Notes under the pieces: model-generated | Told to the model about the DNA's origin: nothing | The model's database searches: none | Seen by the model: the letters and a program-made list of their open reading frames with translations, nothing else | Assembly: GCA_964547415.1 (NCBI GenBank) | Contig: CAZJNX010000107.1 | Span: forward strand, 1-15,973 | Length of the DNA stretch: 15,973 bases | Source: CAZJNX01 sp964547415 | GTDB taxonomy: Bacteria > Pseudomonadota > Alphaproteobacteria > Rhizobiales > Amorphaceae | Direction of reading: 5' to 3' | Made by a program: the position numbers and the translations under genes | Part shown: one piece after another, positions 6,847 through 13,534 of the stretch | Layout: the number at the start of each line of letters is the position of its first letter | Position numbering within the stretch: the first letter of the stretch is position 1

Positions 6847-8250
6847 TCAGGCGGAGACGGCGGCGAGGTAGCGGGCGAGCGTGCGGCCGACGGCGAGGAG
6901 CCTCGCCTCGGAGAACGGGCGGCCCATGAGCTGGACCGAGGCCGGCAGCCCGTCGTCCGCCGGGACCGGCAGGGCAAGCGCCGGCAGGCCCGCGAAGTTG
7001 GCGAGCGCCGTGAGGTCGGCCTGGTTCGCCGGCGCCTCCCGGTCGTGGGGGAAGGCGCGCTGGGGGGCCGTCGGCAACAGGATCACGTCCGCCTCTAGGG
7101 CGGCGCGGCGCCCGGCGGCGCCGGCGCGGCGCACGGTGCGGAAGGCGCGGGCGAGCTTCGGCACCGGCGCGCGGCGGCCGTAGTCCACCATGGACAGGAA
7201 GGTCTCGGAGAAGCCGTGGCGGCCCTCGGCGAGGACGGGCTCGAGCTCGGCCGCGACCTCCGCCTCCGAGACGAGGAGGCCGGCCCGCCTGTCCATGTCG
7301 GGGTGCCAGCCGGAAAGGGGGAGGCGCCGCAGCGTCCCGCCCAGGGTGGCGACGGCGCGGCGGGCGCGGGCGTAGCCTTCCGCGATCGCCGGCTCCAGCG
7401 CCTCCTCGCGCACCGGGTCCGGGCAGCCCACCACGATCCCCGACAGGTCCTGCAGGTCCGGCCCGAAGGCGGTGAAGGCCTCCGGCGCTTCCTCCGAGGC
7501 CTCGTCGGCGGCGTCGAAGCCGCGCATGGCGTGGATCGCCTCGGCGATGTCGTCCGCCGAGCGGGCGAGCGGCCCCACGTCGTCGAGAAGCCAGGACAGC
7601 GGCACGGTCCCCGAGCGGGAAAGGAGCCCGCGCGTCGGCTTCAGGCCGAAGGTGCCGCAATAGGCCGCCGGGATGCGCACCGAGCCCATGGTGTCCGAGC
7701 CGAGGGCGAGCGGCACGAAGCACGCCGCCACCGCCGCGCCCGACCCGCCACTGGAGCCGCCCGCCGTGTAGCCCGCGGCGAGCGGGTTCACCGTGCGGCC
7801 AAAGTGCGGGTTGTCCGTGGTGGCGCCGAGCGCGCCCTCGTGGAGGTTGAGCTTGCCGACGATCACCGCCCCGGCGGCACGCAGCCGCGCGACGACGGGC
7901 GCGTCCTCCGTCGCCACGCGGCCCCGGAAGCGGCCGAAACCGCCGGTGAAGGGAAGGCCGGCGACGGCGATGTTGTCCTTCACCGCGACCGGCACCCCGT
8001 CGAGCGGGCCGCGCACCAGACCGCTCGCCTGACGGCGGTCGGATTCGGCGGCGGCGGCGCGGGCGCCGTCCGCGTCGAGGCTGGTGAAGGCGCCGATCGC
8101 GCCGTCGTGGGCGGCGATGCGGGCGAGGCACGCCGCGAGGGCGGCCGACGGCGTCAGCGAGCCGGCCTCGTAGGCGGCGGCGAGCTCGCCCGCCGTCAGC
8201 CCCGCCGGGTCGCCGGGCGCGGGCGCGGGGATCGCGGGGGTCGGCGCCAC
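6847..8250 (-). CDS. Amidase signature family hydrolase
   Basis: A 467-residue enzyme of normal length for the amidase signature (AS) family, which hydrolyses C–N bonds of amides or carries out related reactions using a Ser–cisSer–Lys triad. The triad is visible: Lys91 in AVKDNI, the cis-Ser166 in the GGSSGGSGAA block, and the nucleophile Ser190 in GSDTMGSVRIPA. The spacings of 75 and 24 residues match those known for fatty acid amide hydrolase. Met188 replaces the usual first Gly of the TGGS motif. GatA of tRNA amidation belongs to this family, but no gatC or gatB is nearby and the operon is catabolic, so a stand-alone amidase is more likely. Translation begins at GTG with an excellent AAGGAGG site six bases upstream, one base after the acyl-CoA ligase stop. 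It is the last gene of its operon; the substrate is unknown. Confidence 0.9.
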   Translation of the reverse strand: MAPTPAIPAPAPGDPAGLTAGELAAAYEAGSLTPSAALAACLARIAAHDGAIGAFTSLDADGARAAAAESDRRQASGLVRGPLDGVPVAVKDNIAVAGLPFTGGFGRFRGRVATEDAPVVARLRAAGAVIVGKLNLHEGALGATTDNPHFGRTVNPLAAGYTAGGSSGGSGAAVAACFVPLALGSDTMGSVRIPAAYCGTFGLKPTRGLLSRSGTVPLSWLLDDVGPLARSADDIAEAIHAMRGFDAADEASEEAPEAFTAFGPDLQDLSGIVVGCPDPVREEALEPAIAEGYARARRAVATLGGTLRRLPLSGWHPDMDRRAGLLVSEAEVAAELEPVLAEGRHGFSETFLSMVDYGRRAPVPKLARAFRTVRRAGAAGRRAALEADVILLPTAPQRAFPHDREAPANQADLTALANFAGLPALALPVPADDGLPASVQLMGRPFSEARLLAVGRTLARYLAAVSA

Positions 8251-8251
8251 C

Positions 8252-9646
8252 TCAGCCCTCCTTCCGGGCGTCGATCAGGCGGATCGGCTTCTGCCGGCTC
8301 TCGATCCCCGTCAGCGGGGCGAGGGCGCCGGGCACGGCGATCTCCACCGCCACCTCCACGCCGAGACGGGCCCGAAGGTGCCGGGCGAAGGCGTCCGCAT
8401 CCGCCGCGTCCGGCTCCGTCACCTCCACCAGCACCGTCATCTCGTCGCGCCCGTCCCTGCGCGTCACCTTGCACAGGAACTCGCCGGTGAGGCCGGCGAA
8501 ATCCTCCGCGAGCAGCGCGCCGATCCCCTGCGGATAGACGTTGATCCCGCGCAGCTTGACCATGTTGTCGCTGCGCCCGAGGAACCCCTCGATCCGGCGG
8601 AAGACGAGGCCCGTGGGCGAAGGCCCCGCCACCCACCGCGTCACGTCGTGGGTGTTGAAGCGGATGATGGGGAAGACGTCGTCCTTGTAGAGGCAGGTGA
8701 CCACCATGTCGCCCACCTCCCCGTCGGCGACGGGGGTGCCCTCGTCCACGTCGAGGAGCTCGAGGTACTGGGCGTCCTCGGCGACGTACATGCCCGAGCG
8801 ATCCGGCCCCTGGCCGGCGATGATCCCGGTGTCGCCGACGCCGTACCAGTCGAACACCTTCGCCCCGCCCCACGCTTCGCCCAGCGCCTCCGGGCTCTCC
8901 CGGCCGATGTGGCCGGAGATCATGCGGATCCTCACGTCCCGCCCCGGCTCGATGCCCGCCGCCCGCGCGACGTCCGCAAGGCGCTTGACGTAGTCCCCGA
9001 AGCCGACGATGGCCGTCGCCCCGAAATCGCGCATCAGGGTGACCTGCGTCTCAGAGCGCGTCTCCACCCCGGTCCCGGCGGACAGGATGGTCGCGCCGAC
9101 GAAGTGGAGCATGGTCTCGCGGACGTAGTGGCCGCCGTTCACCATCCCGTGGCCGTAGACGGAATGGACCACGTCGTCCCGGGTGAGCCCCTGGAACAGG
9201 TAGTAGCGAGCGAGCAGCAGGTTCTGCATCTCCCGGGAGCGGGGGCCGTAGAGGAGCGGCTGGGGGCGGCCGGTGGTGCCCGACGTCGTCTGGAGGACGA
9301 GGGGCGGGCGCTCGTGGGTCGCGTAGGCCTTGAGGCCGTGGAAGTCGCCGATCGGCGGGTGCGCGGCGACGGACGCCATCAGGTCGTCCTTGGAGTAGGT
9401 GGGCAGCTTGCCGATGTCCTCGAGCGAGCGGATGTCGCCGGGCTCGATGCCGCGCGCCCCCCACAGGCGGCGGTAGAACGGCACCTTCCACGCGAACGCC
9501 ATGAGGCGGGCGAAGCGGGCCTCCTGCCGGGCGCGCAGCTCGTCCCGGCTCATGGCGGTGAAGGTGGGCAAGAAGTCGTCCCGGTAGGGGTAATCGGCGA
9601 CGACGGCGGCGTGGTCGAACGCCTCGAAGTAGTTGGGCGGGCTCAT
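8252..9646 (-). CDS. PaaK-like AMP-forming acyl-CoA ligase (phenylacetate--CoA ligase family)
   Basis: A 464-residue member of the ANL adenylate-forming superfamily, closest in pattern to phenylacetate-CoA ligases. It would activate a carboxylic acid with ATP and then form the CoA thioester in the cytoplasm. Visible motifs: phosphate-binding loop TTSGTTGRPQP at 120-130, YGVGDTG at 268-274 with the following EDAQYLELLD (290-299), the GE(V)GDMVVTCL strand at 309-319 with PIIRFNTHDVTR at 326-337, the hinge-region GRSDNMVKLRGINVYPQ at 357-373, and a small C-terminal domain ending in SRQKPIRLID with a candidate catalytic Lys. The start at 9646 has GGAG five bases upstream and lies 10 bases after the MmgE/PrpD stop. 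Substrate specificity cannot be read from the sequence; aromatic or short acyl acids are possible. No paa degradation genes are in the window, so paaK itself is not claimed. Confidence 0.9.
   Translation of the reverse strand: MSPPNYFEAFDHAAVVADYPYRDDFLPTFTAMSRDELRARQEARFARLMAFAWKVPFYRRLWGARGIEPGDIRSLEDIGKLPTYSKDDLMASVAAHPPIGDFHGLKAYATHERPPLVLQTTSGTTGRPQPLLYGPRSREMQNLLLARYYLFQGLTRDDVVHSVYGHGMVNGGHYVRETMLHFVGATILSAGTGVETRSETQVTLMRDFGATAIVGFGDYVKRLADVARAAGIEPGRDVRIRMISGHIGRESPEALGEAWGGAKVFDWYGVGDTGIIAGQGPDRSGMYVAEDAQYLELLDVDEGTPVADGEVGDMVVTCLYKDDVFPIIRFNTHDVTRWVAGPSPTGLVFRRIEGFLGRSDNMVKLRGINVYPQGIGALLAEDFAGLTGEFLCKVTRRDGRDEMTVLVEVTEPDAADADAFARHLRARLGVEVAVEIAVPGALAPLTGIESRQKPIRLIDARKEG
8257..8263 (-). 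promoter_or_regulatory. Strong ribosome binding site fixing the amidase GTG start
   Basis: AAGGAGG on the minus strand, six bases before the GTG at 8248-8250, lies inside the final codons of the acyl-CoA ligase gene. It fixes the non-ATG start and indicates independent strong loading within a coupled operon. Confidence 0.75.
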
Positions 9647-9656
9647 GGAGGCTCCG

Positions 9657-11060
9657 TCAGCGGCCGAGGGCGGCGAGCGCGGCCGACAATCGCGCAAGGT
9701 CGGGCGCGGCGGCAAGGTCGCGGCAGGCGGCGATCACCGCGTCCGCCGCCTCTTCCGGCGCACCGGCCGCGCCCATCAGCGTGCGCGCCTTGGCCTCGAC
9801 GCCCTCGGGCGGCAGCGGGTTGTCCGGGTCGCCGAGGGCGTCGGGGGCCTCGGCGCGCCGCTCCGCCCCGTCGCGTGTCTCCACGACGACGGCGGCGCCG
9901 TAGCGGGCGGGGTAGGCGTCGGTGAAGCGGGCGCTCTCGACCGCGCTCGCCCGGCGGCGCAGCGCGACGATCGCGGGGTCGGCGCGCCCCGCCGCCTCGA
10001 AGGCTTCCAGCGGCGGCGGCCCGTGGGCGAGGACGGCGGCGACGGCGTGCTGCAGGCTGAACTTGGCGTCGACCGTGGTGGCCGGCTCCGGCCGGTCGCA
10101 GAAGCGGATGGCGTCGGCGTAGGTCTCCACGCGGATCGCGGCGACGTCCTCCGCGTGGACGCCCGCCTCGCGCAGGGCGAGGGCCGCGTCGATCGCCGGG
10201 TGGGCGTGGCGGCAGGCGGGCCAGGGCTTGAAGGAGGTCTCGTGGACGAGCCACGGGTCCTCGGGGCCGACGAGGACGGCAGCCGGGTCCGGGTCGGGGC
10301 AGGTGGCGGCGTAAAACGCTTCCGGGCCTTCCAGGATGAAGGCGGGGCCGGTGAAGCCGCAGGCGGCGAGCTCGGCCGCGACGAGGCCGGCGTGGGCGGC
10401 GCGGGCGGTGTGGAGCTGCTTGGCCATCTGCGGCTCGCGCCGGGTCTGCCACGGCCCGCTCGCCTGGGTGCCCGCGTTGCCCAGCGCCCAGACCATGGCG
10501 TCGGCGGAAAGGCCGAGGAGCCGGCCGACGGCCGCCGCCGCCCCGAACGGCCCGCAGGTGCCCGTGTTGTGCCACAGCCGGTAGTGGCCCGGCCCCACCG
10601 AGCGGCCGACCCGGGCCATCGCCTCGTAGCCCGCCACCACCGCGTCGAGGAAGCCGGCCCCGTCCGCGCCGCGCGCCTCGGCGACGGCGAGGGCCGCCGG
10701 CACCACGACCGGGCCGGGGTGCAGGATCGAGGTGCGGTGGATGTCGTCCATCTCGAGGACGTTGCCGAAGCCGCCGTTGGCGAACGCCGCCGCCGCGGCG
10801 GGCACCGCGGGTCCGAGGATCACCCGCGACGGCCCCTCCCCCGCCCCGACCGCATGGGCGCGGAGCGCGCGGCCGGCCGCCGTGGTCGCGCCGATCGCCG
10901 CGCAGCCGACGAAGTCGAGGACGTGGAGCGCGGCCTTCCGCCGGTCCGCCGCCGACACGGGGCGCATCAGCAAGGGGACGAGCCGCGCCGTCAGGCTGTC
11001 GCTCCCGATGCCGGGGGCGGGCGGTTCGCCCGCGATGGTCCGTGCCGCGTCCGCCGTCAT
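9657..11060 (-). CDS. MmgE/PrpD family protein
   Basis: A 467-residue protein of the MmgE/PrpD family, which includes 2-methylcitrate dehydratase, cis-aconitate decarboxylase and iminodisuccinate epimerase. All act on polycarboxylic acids without a metal cofactor. The active-site region is intact: FANGGFGNVLEMDDIHRT (93-110) with Asp105/Asp106 and His108, HPGP at 114-117, RLWHNTGTCGPFGAA at 161-175 with His164, and MAKQLHTARAAHAG (212-225) with Lys214 and His217. These match positions known as catalytic in cis-aconitate decarboxylase. The ATG at 11060 has GGAAGG about seven bases upstream; a TTG at 11114 is much less likely. It is the first gene of the operon with the acyl-CoA ligase and amidase. 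No citrate synthase or isocitrate-lyase-like gene is nearby, so a methylcitrate-cycle role is not indicated, and the substrate is unknown. Confidence 0.92.
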   Translation of the reverse strand: MTADAARTIAGEPPAPGIGSDSLTARLVPLLMRPVSAADRRKAALHVLDFVGCAAIGATTAAGRALRAHAVGAGEGPSRVILGPAVPAAAAAFANGGFGNVLEMDDIHRTSILHPGPVVVPAALAVAEARGADGAGFLDAVVAGYEAMARVGRSVGPGHYRLWHNTGTCGPFGAAAAVGRLLGLSADAMVWALGNAGTQASGPWQTRREPQMAKQLHTARAAHAGLVAAELAACGFTGPAFILEGPEAFYAATCPDPDPAAVLVGPEDPWLVHETSFKPWPACRHAHPAIDAALALREAGVHAEDVAAIRVETYADAIRFCDRPEPATTVDAKFSLQHAVAAVLAHGPPPLEAFEAAGRADPAIVALRRRASAVESARFTDAYPARYGAAVVVETRDGAERRAEAPDALGDPDNPLPPEGVEAKARTLMGAAGAPEEAADAVIAACRDLAAAPDLARLSAALAALGR

Positions 11061-11155
11061 GCGCGCCCCTTCCACCGTCCCGCCGAGATTGACCGGCGGG
11101 GAAGGGGCTGGCAAGCCTCGCTGACCGCCCGGAAGAGCGACGGACCCGCCGCGCC
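11061..11155. promoter_or_regulatory. Divergent promoter region of the two catabolic operons
   Basis: This 95-base spacer separates the minus-strand MmgE/PrpD operon from the plus-strand Cat1-like operon, so both promoters should be within or near it. An ATTGACC at 11088-11094 fits an alphaproteobacterial -35 for plus-strand transcription, but the sequence 17 bases further (CAAGCC) is a poor -10. No clear operator palindrome was seen. The inference rests on gene arrangement more than on sequence. Confidence 0.3.
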
Positions 11156-12406
11156 ATGACCGCCGACCGCCGACGCATCCGCGACCTCCTGACCGGCCTT
11201 CCCCGGGGCGCTTCGGTGTTCGTGGCCGGCTGCGGCGGGGAGCCGACCCTCCTTGTCGAGGCGCTCGCCGCCGACCCGGAGGCGGCGCGGGGGCTCTCCT
11301 TCCTCTCCGTTTCGATCCCCGGCATCAACCGGACCGACTACTCGGCCCTCGCCCCGGACGCGGCGGCCGACGTCTTCTTCGTGACGCCGGAGATGCGCGC
11401 GGGTTTCGCCGCCCGGCGCGTGCGCTTACGGCCCATGCACTATTCCGCCATCTACCCGTTCCTGAGGCAGGCGGACGCGGCGATCGCCTTCACCAAGGTG
11501 GCCCCGCCCGGGCCGGACGGGTCGTTCTCCCTGTCCACCACCGCCGACTTCCTGCCGGCGATGCTGGAGGCACGGGTGCCGATCGTCGCCGAGGTCGACC
11601 CGGCGATGCCCCAGGTTCCGGGTGCGCCGTCGATCCCGGCCGCCGCCGTCGCGCTCGCGGTCGAGGCCCCGCCCTCCCCCGTCCTCTACGACCCCGGCGA
11701 GCCGGACGAGACCTTCCGTGCCATCGGCCGCCACGTCGCCTCCCTCGTCCGCGACGGCGACACCGTCCAGCTCGGCCTCGGCAAGGTGGCGGCGGGCGTC
11801 CAGGCGGCCCTCGCCGGCCACCGGGGCCTGTCCTACCACGCCGGACTCCTCACCTCGGCGCTCGTCCCCCTCGTGGAGGCCGGCGTCTTCTCCGGCCCCC
11901 TCGTCACCGGCACGGCGATGGGGGACCGCGCCTTCTACGACCGCCTCGCCGACCTCGAGCGCCTCACCCTCGCCCCCGTCTCCTTCACCCACGGCCAGGC
12001 GACGCTCGCGGGGATCCGCCGGCTCGTCACGGTCAACTCCGTCCTGTCGCTGGACCTCTTCGGCCAGGCCAACGGGGAGATGGTGAACGGGCGGCAGATC
12101 TCCGGCCACGGCGGCATGGTGGACTTCGTGCGCGGCGCGCGCGCCTCGCCGGGCGGGCGGGCGGTCCTCGCCCTGCCCTCCACCGCCGGGCGGGACCGGG
12201 CGAGCCGCATCGTCCCGGCCCTCTCCGGCGGGACCGTCGCCACCGTCTCCCGGGCCGACGCGGACGTCTACGTCACCGAGCACGGGATCGCGGACGTCGC
12301 CCACCTCGACGTGGACGCCCGCGCCGAGGCGCTGATCGCCATATCCGACCCCGCCCACCGCGACGCCCTGGCGAACGGCTGGGACGCCCTGCGCCGGGCC
12401 ATGTGA
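11156..12406 (+). CDS. Acetyl-CoA hydrolase/transferase (Cat1-type) family protein lacking the usual catalytic Glu
   Basis: A 416-residue protein with the two-domain plan of the Cat1/4-hydroxybutyrate CoA-transferase family. Recognisable segments are VQLGLGKVAAGVQAAL (about 203-218), VNSVLSLDLFGQANGE (about 291-306), GHGGMVDFVRGA (about 319-330) and the C-terminal YVTEHGIADV near 373-382. In active members the covalent CoA carrier is a Glu in a segment like IHTEMLSDG after the glycine-rich loop. Here that segment reads YHAGLLTSA, with Gly230 (codon GGA) in the Glu position. The protein may therefore catalyse something else, act as a hydrolase by another mechanism, or serve as a CoA-ester-binding subunit. 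The ATG at 11156 has only a weak ribosome site. Six bases downstream begins the unrecognised 349-residue gene, implying a shared transcript and function. The family is secure; the activity is uncertain. Confidence 0.85.
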   Translation: MTADRRRIRDLLTGLPRGASVFVAGCGGEPTLLVEALAADPEAARGLSFLSVSIPGINRTDYSALAPDAAADVFFVTPEMRAGFAARRVRLRPMHYSAIYPFLRQADAAIAFTKVAPPGPDGSFSLSTTADFLPAMLEARVPIVAEVDPAMPQVPGAPSIPAAAVALAVEAPPSPVLYDPGEPDETFRAIGRHVASLVRDGDTVQLGLGKVAAGVQAALAGHRGLSYHAGLLTSALVPLVEAGVFSGPLVTGTAMGDRAFYDRLADLERLTLAPVSFTHGQATLAGIRRLVTVNSVLSLDLFGQANGEMVNGRQISGHGGMVDFVRGARASPGGRAVLALPSTAGRDRASRIVPALSGGTVATVSRADADVYVTEHGIADVAHLDVDARAEALIAISDPAHRDALANGWDALRRAM

Positions 12407-12412
12407 GCGACG

Positions 12413-13462
12413 ATGGCGACCGGCGGGACGCAGGACGACGACCCGGGGGCGGCGCTCGCCGACCTCTACCACGCCTTCTTCACCGGCCTCGTCCTGTCGG
12501 TCGTGACCCGGCGGGGGGAGCGGGACGCGGCCCGCTTCGTCCACGCGGTCTTCCGCCACCAGCACGAGGAGCTGTTCCTGCCGGGGCTCGCGAAGCTCGG
12601 TCTGGAGAACCGGCCGCCGGCGGTCGCGTGCGCGGCCTACCATTACCTGTCGAACCGGATCGGCGGCGTCCCCGTCGAGTTCATCGCCGAGGGCGAGGAC
12701 AAGGCCTGGGTCGTCTTCCCGCCGCCGCGCTGGATCTGGGCGGGGACGGCGATCTGCGCGGTCCCCTCCTGCGTGGCGCGCGGGATGCTGACGGGCTGGT
12801 ACGCCCGGAACGGGCCCAGCCTCGGCGTCCACGACCTGCGCTTCACGTGCACGGCCCAGCTGGTCGACGGGGACTTCGGCCTCGCGGGTTACTTCGAGCG
12901 CACCGGCCGCGCCCTCTCGCCGGACGAGCGCCTCGCCTTCCGCCCCGGCCACCGCCCGCCCCGCTTCGACCCGAACGCCGCGCCGCGCCTCGGCCCGGAC
13001 TGGACCGCGGCGCGCCTCGCCCGGGCCCGCATGAACTACGCGGCGGCGTACGTGCGCTCGGCCCTTCCCCGTCTCGCCGAGCTGTTCGGCACGGCGGACG
13101 GGGCGCACCTCGCCCGCCTCACGGGCCGCCTCGTCGGCGCCCAGTTCCACCACCGCCTCGCCGGCCGCTGGGGCATCGCAGAGCGCACGCCCGCGGCCTT
13201 CGCCGAGCTGATGGACCGGTGGGCACGCCTCGAGGGGGACACCCTCGTCCGCGAACGGCTGCCCGACGGCGCCATGCGCCTCGCGCGGACGGCGATCCGC
13301 CCGCTCCGTCGGCTCCCCGATCCGCCGCAGGCCGTGTTCGACGGCATCGCCGGGCTCGTCGAGGGCCTCGCCCTCGCCCACGACCGGGACCTGCCCCTCA
13401 CCCTCGTCGCCCGGCCGGACCGCGGCGACGAGGCGTGGGGCTGGCGGATCCCGACGGAGTGA
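12413..13462 (+). CDS. Unrecognised protein, possibly a tandem V4R/ATC-hydrolase-like domain protein
   Basis: A 349-residue cytoplasmic-looking protein (no signal or membrane segment) that I cannot assign to a named family. It appears to contain two related halves, roughly 1-165 and 205-349. Each has a helix rich in His (RFVHAVFRHQHEE at 41-53; LVGAQFHHRLAG at 240-251), then a GLENRPPA/GIAERTPA turn (63-70; 254-261), a helix, strands, and a closing helix–strand unit (RGMLTGWYARNGPSLGVHDL then FTCTAQLVDGDFGLAGYF; GIAGLVEGLALAHDRDLPLT then LVARPDRGDEAWGWRI). The last unit resembles the end of V4R (4-vinyl reductase) and thiazoline-carboxylate hydrolase-like domains, where a Cys and a GDxxC-type turn are typical; the second Cys is absent here. 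Other cysteines are 73, 115, 120 and 146. It follows the Cat1-like gene by 6 bases (coupled). The coding call is firm; the fold assignment is inference. Confidence 0.8.
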   Translation: MATGGTQDDDPGAALADLYHAFFTGLVLSVVTRRGERDAARFVHAVFRHQHEELFLPGLAKLGLENRPPAVACAAYHYLSNRIGGVPVEFIAEGEDKAWVVFPPPRWIWAGTAICAVPSCVARGMLTGWYARNGPSLGVHDLRFTCTAQLVDGDFGLAGYFERTGRALSPDERLAFRPGHRPPRFDPNAAPRLGPDWTAARLARARMNYAAAYVRSALPRLAELFGTADGAHLARLTGRLVGAQFHHRLAGRWGIAERTPAAFAELMDRWARLEGDTLVRERLPDGAMRLARTAIRPLRRLPDPPQAVFDGIAGLVEGLALAHDRDLPLTLVARPDRGDEAWGWRIPTE

Positions 13463-13534
13463 CCGCCGGCGGGCGACGACGCGGGAAGGCATCGCCGGCG
13501 CGGATGCGACGGCAACGCACCGGGGACGGGGGAA
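13463..13534. other. Convergent intergenic region
   Basis: 72 bases between the 3' ends of the plus-strand unknown gene and the minus-strand class III CoA-transferase. It contains a short perfect palindrome CCGCCGGCGG just after the plus-strand stop, but no T-run, so no intrinsic terminator is called. Confidence 0.4.

Noticed and set aside
3546..6929. Very long plus-strand open frame opposite pheT and the DUF922 gene
   Set aside because: It is antisense to two clearly recognised genes, its protein is Arg/Gly/His-rich low complexity without motifs, and such antisense frames are expected at this GC content.
6672..6977. Pro/Ala-rich 101-residue reading frame on the minus strand crossing the amidase 3' end
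   Set aside because: Half of it lies out of frame inside the amidase, its remainder is the inverted-repeat region, and the composition is what GC-rich DNA gives by chance. No start site or homology is apparent.
11061..11114. Extended start of the MmgE/PrpD gene at a TTG (11114)
   Set aside because: TTG is rare as a start and lacks a ribosome site, whereas the ATG at 11060 has GGAAGG at good spacing and gives the usual family length.
9643..11328. 561-residue minus-strand frame over the MmgE/PrpD gene, reaching past its start
   Set aside because: It is out of frame with the motif-bearing MmgE/PrpD protein, is Arg/Gly-rich without recognisable segments, and overlaps the start of the divergent Cat1-like gene.
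11426..13492. 688-residue minus-strand frame opposite the Cat1-like and unknown genes
   Set aside because: Repetitive Arg/Gly/Val/Glu composition typical of an antisense shadow; the plus-strand frames have family motifs and ordered tight spacing.
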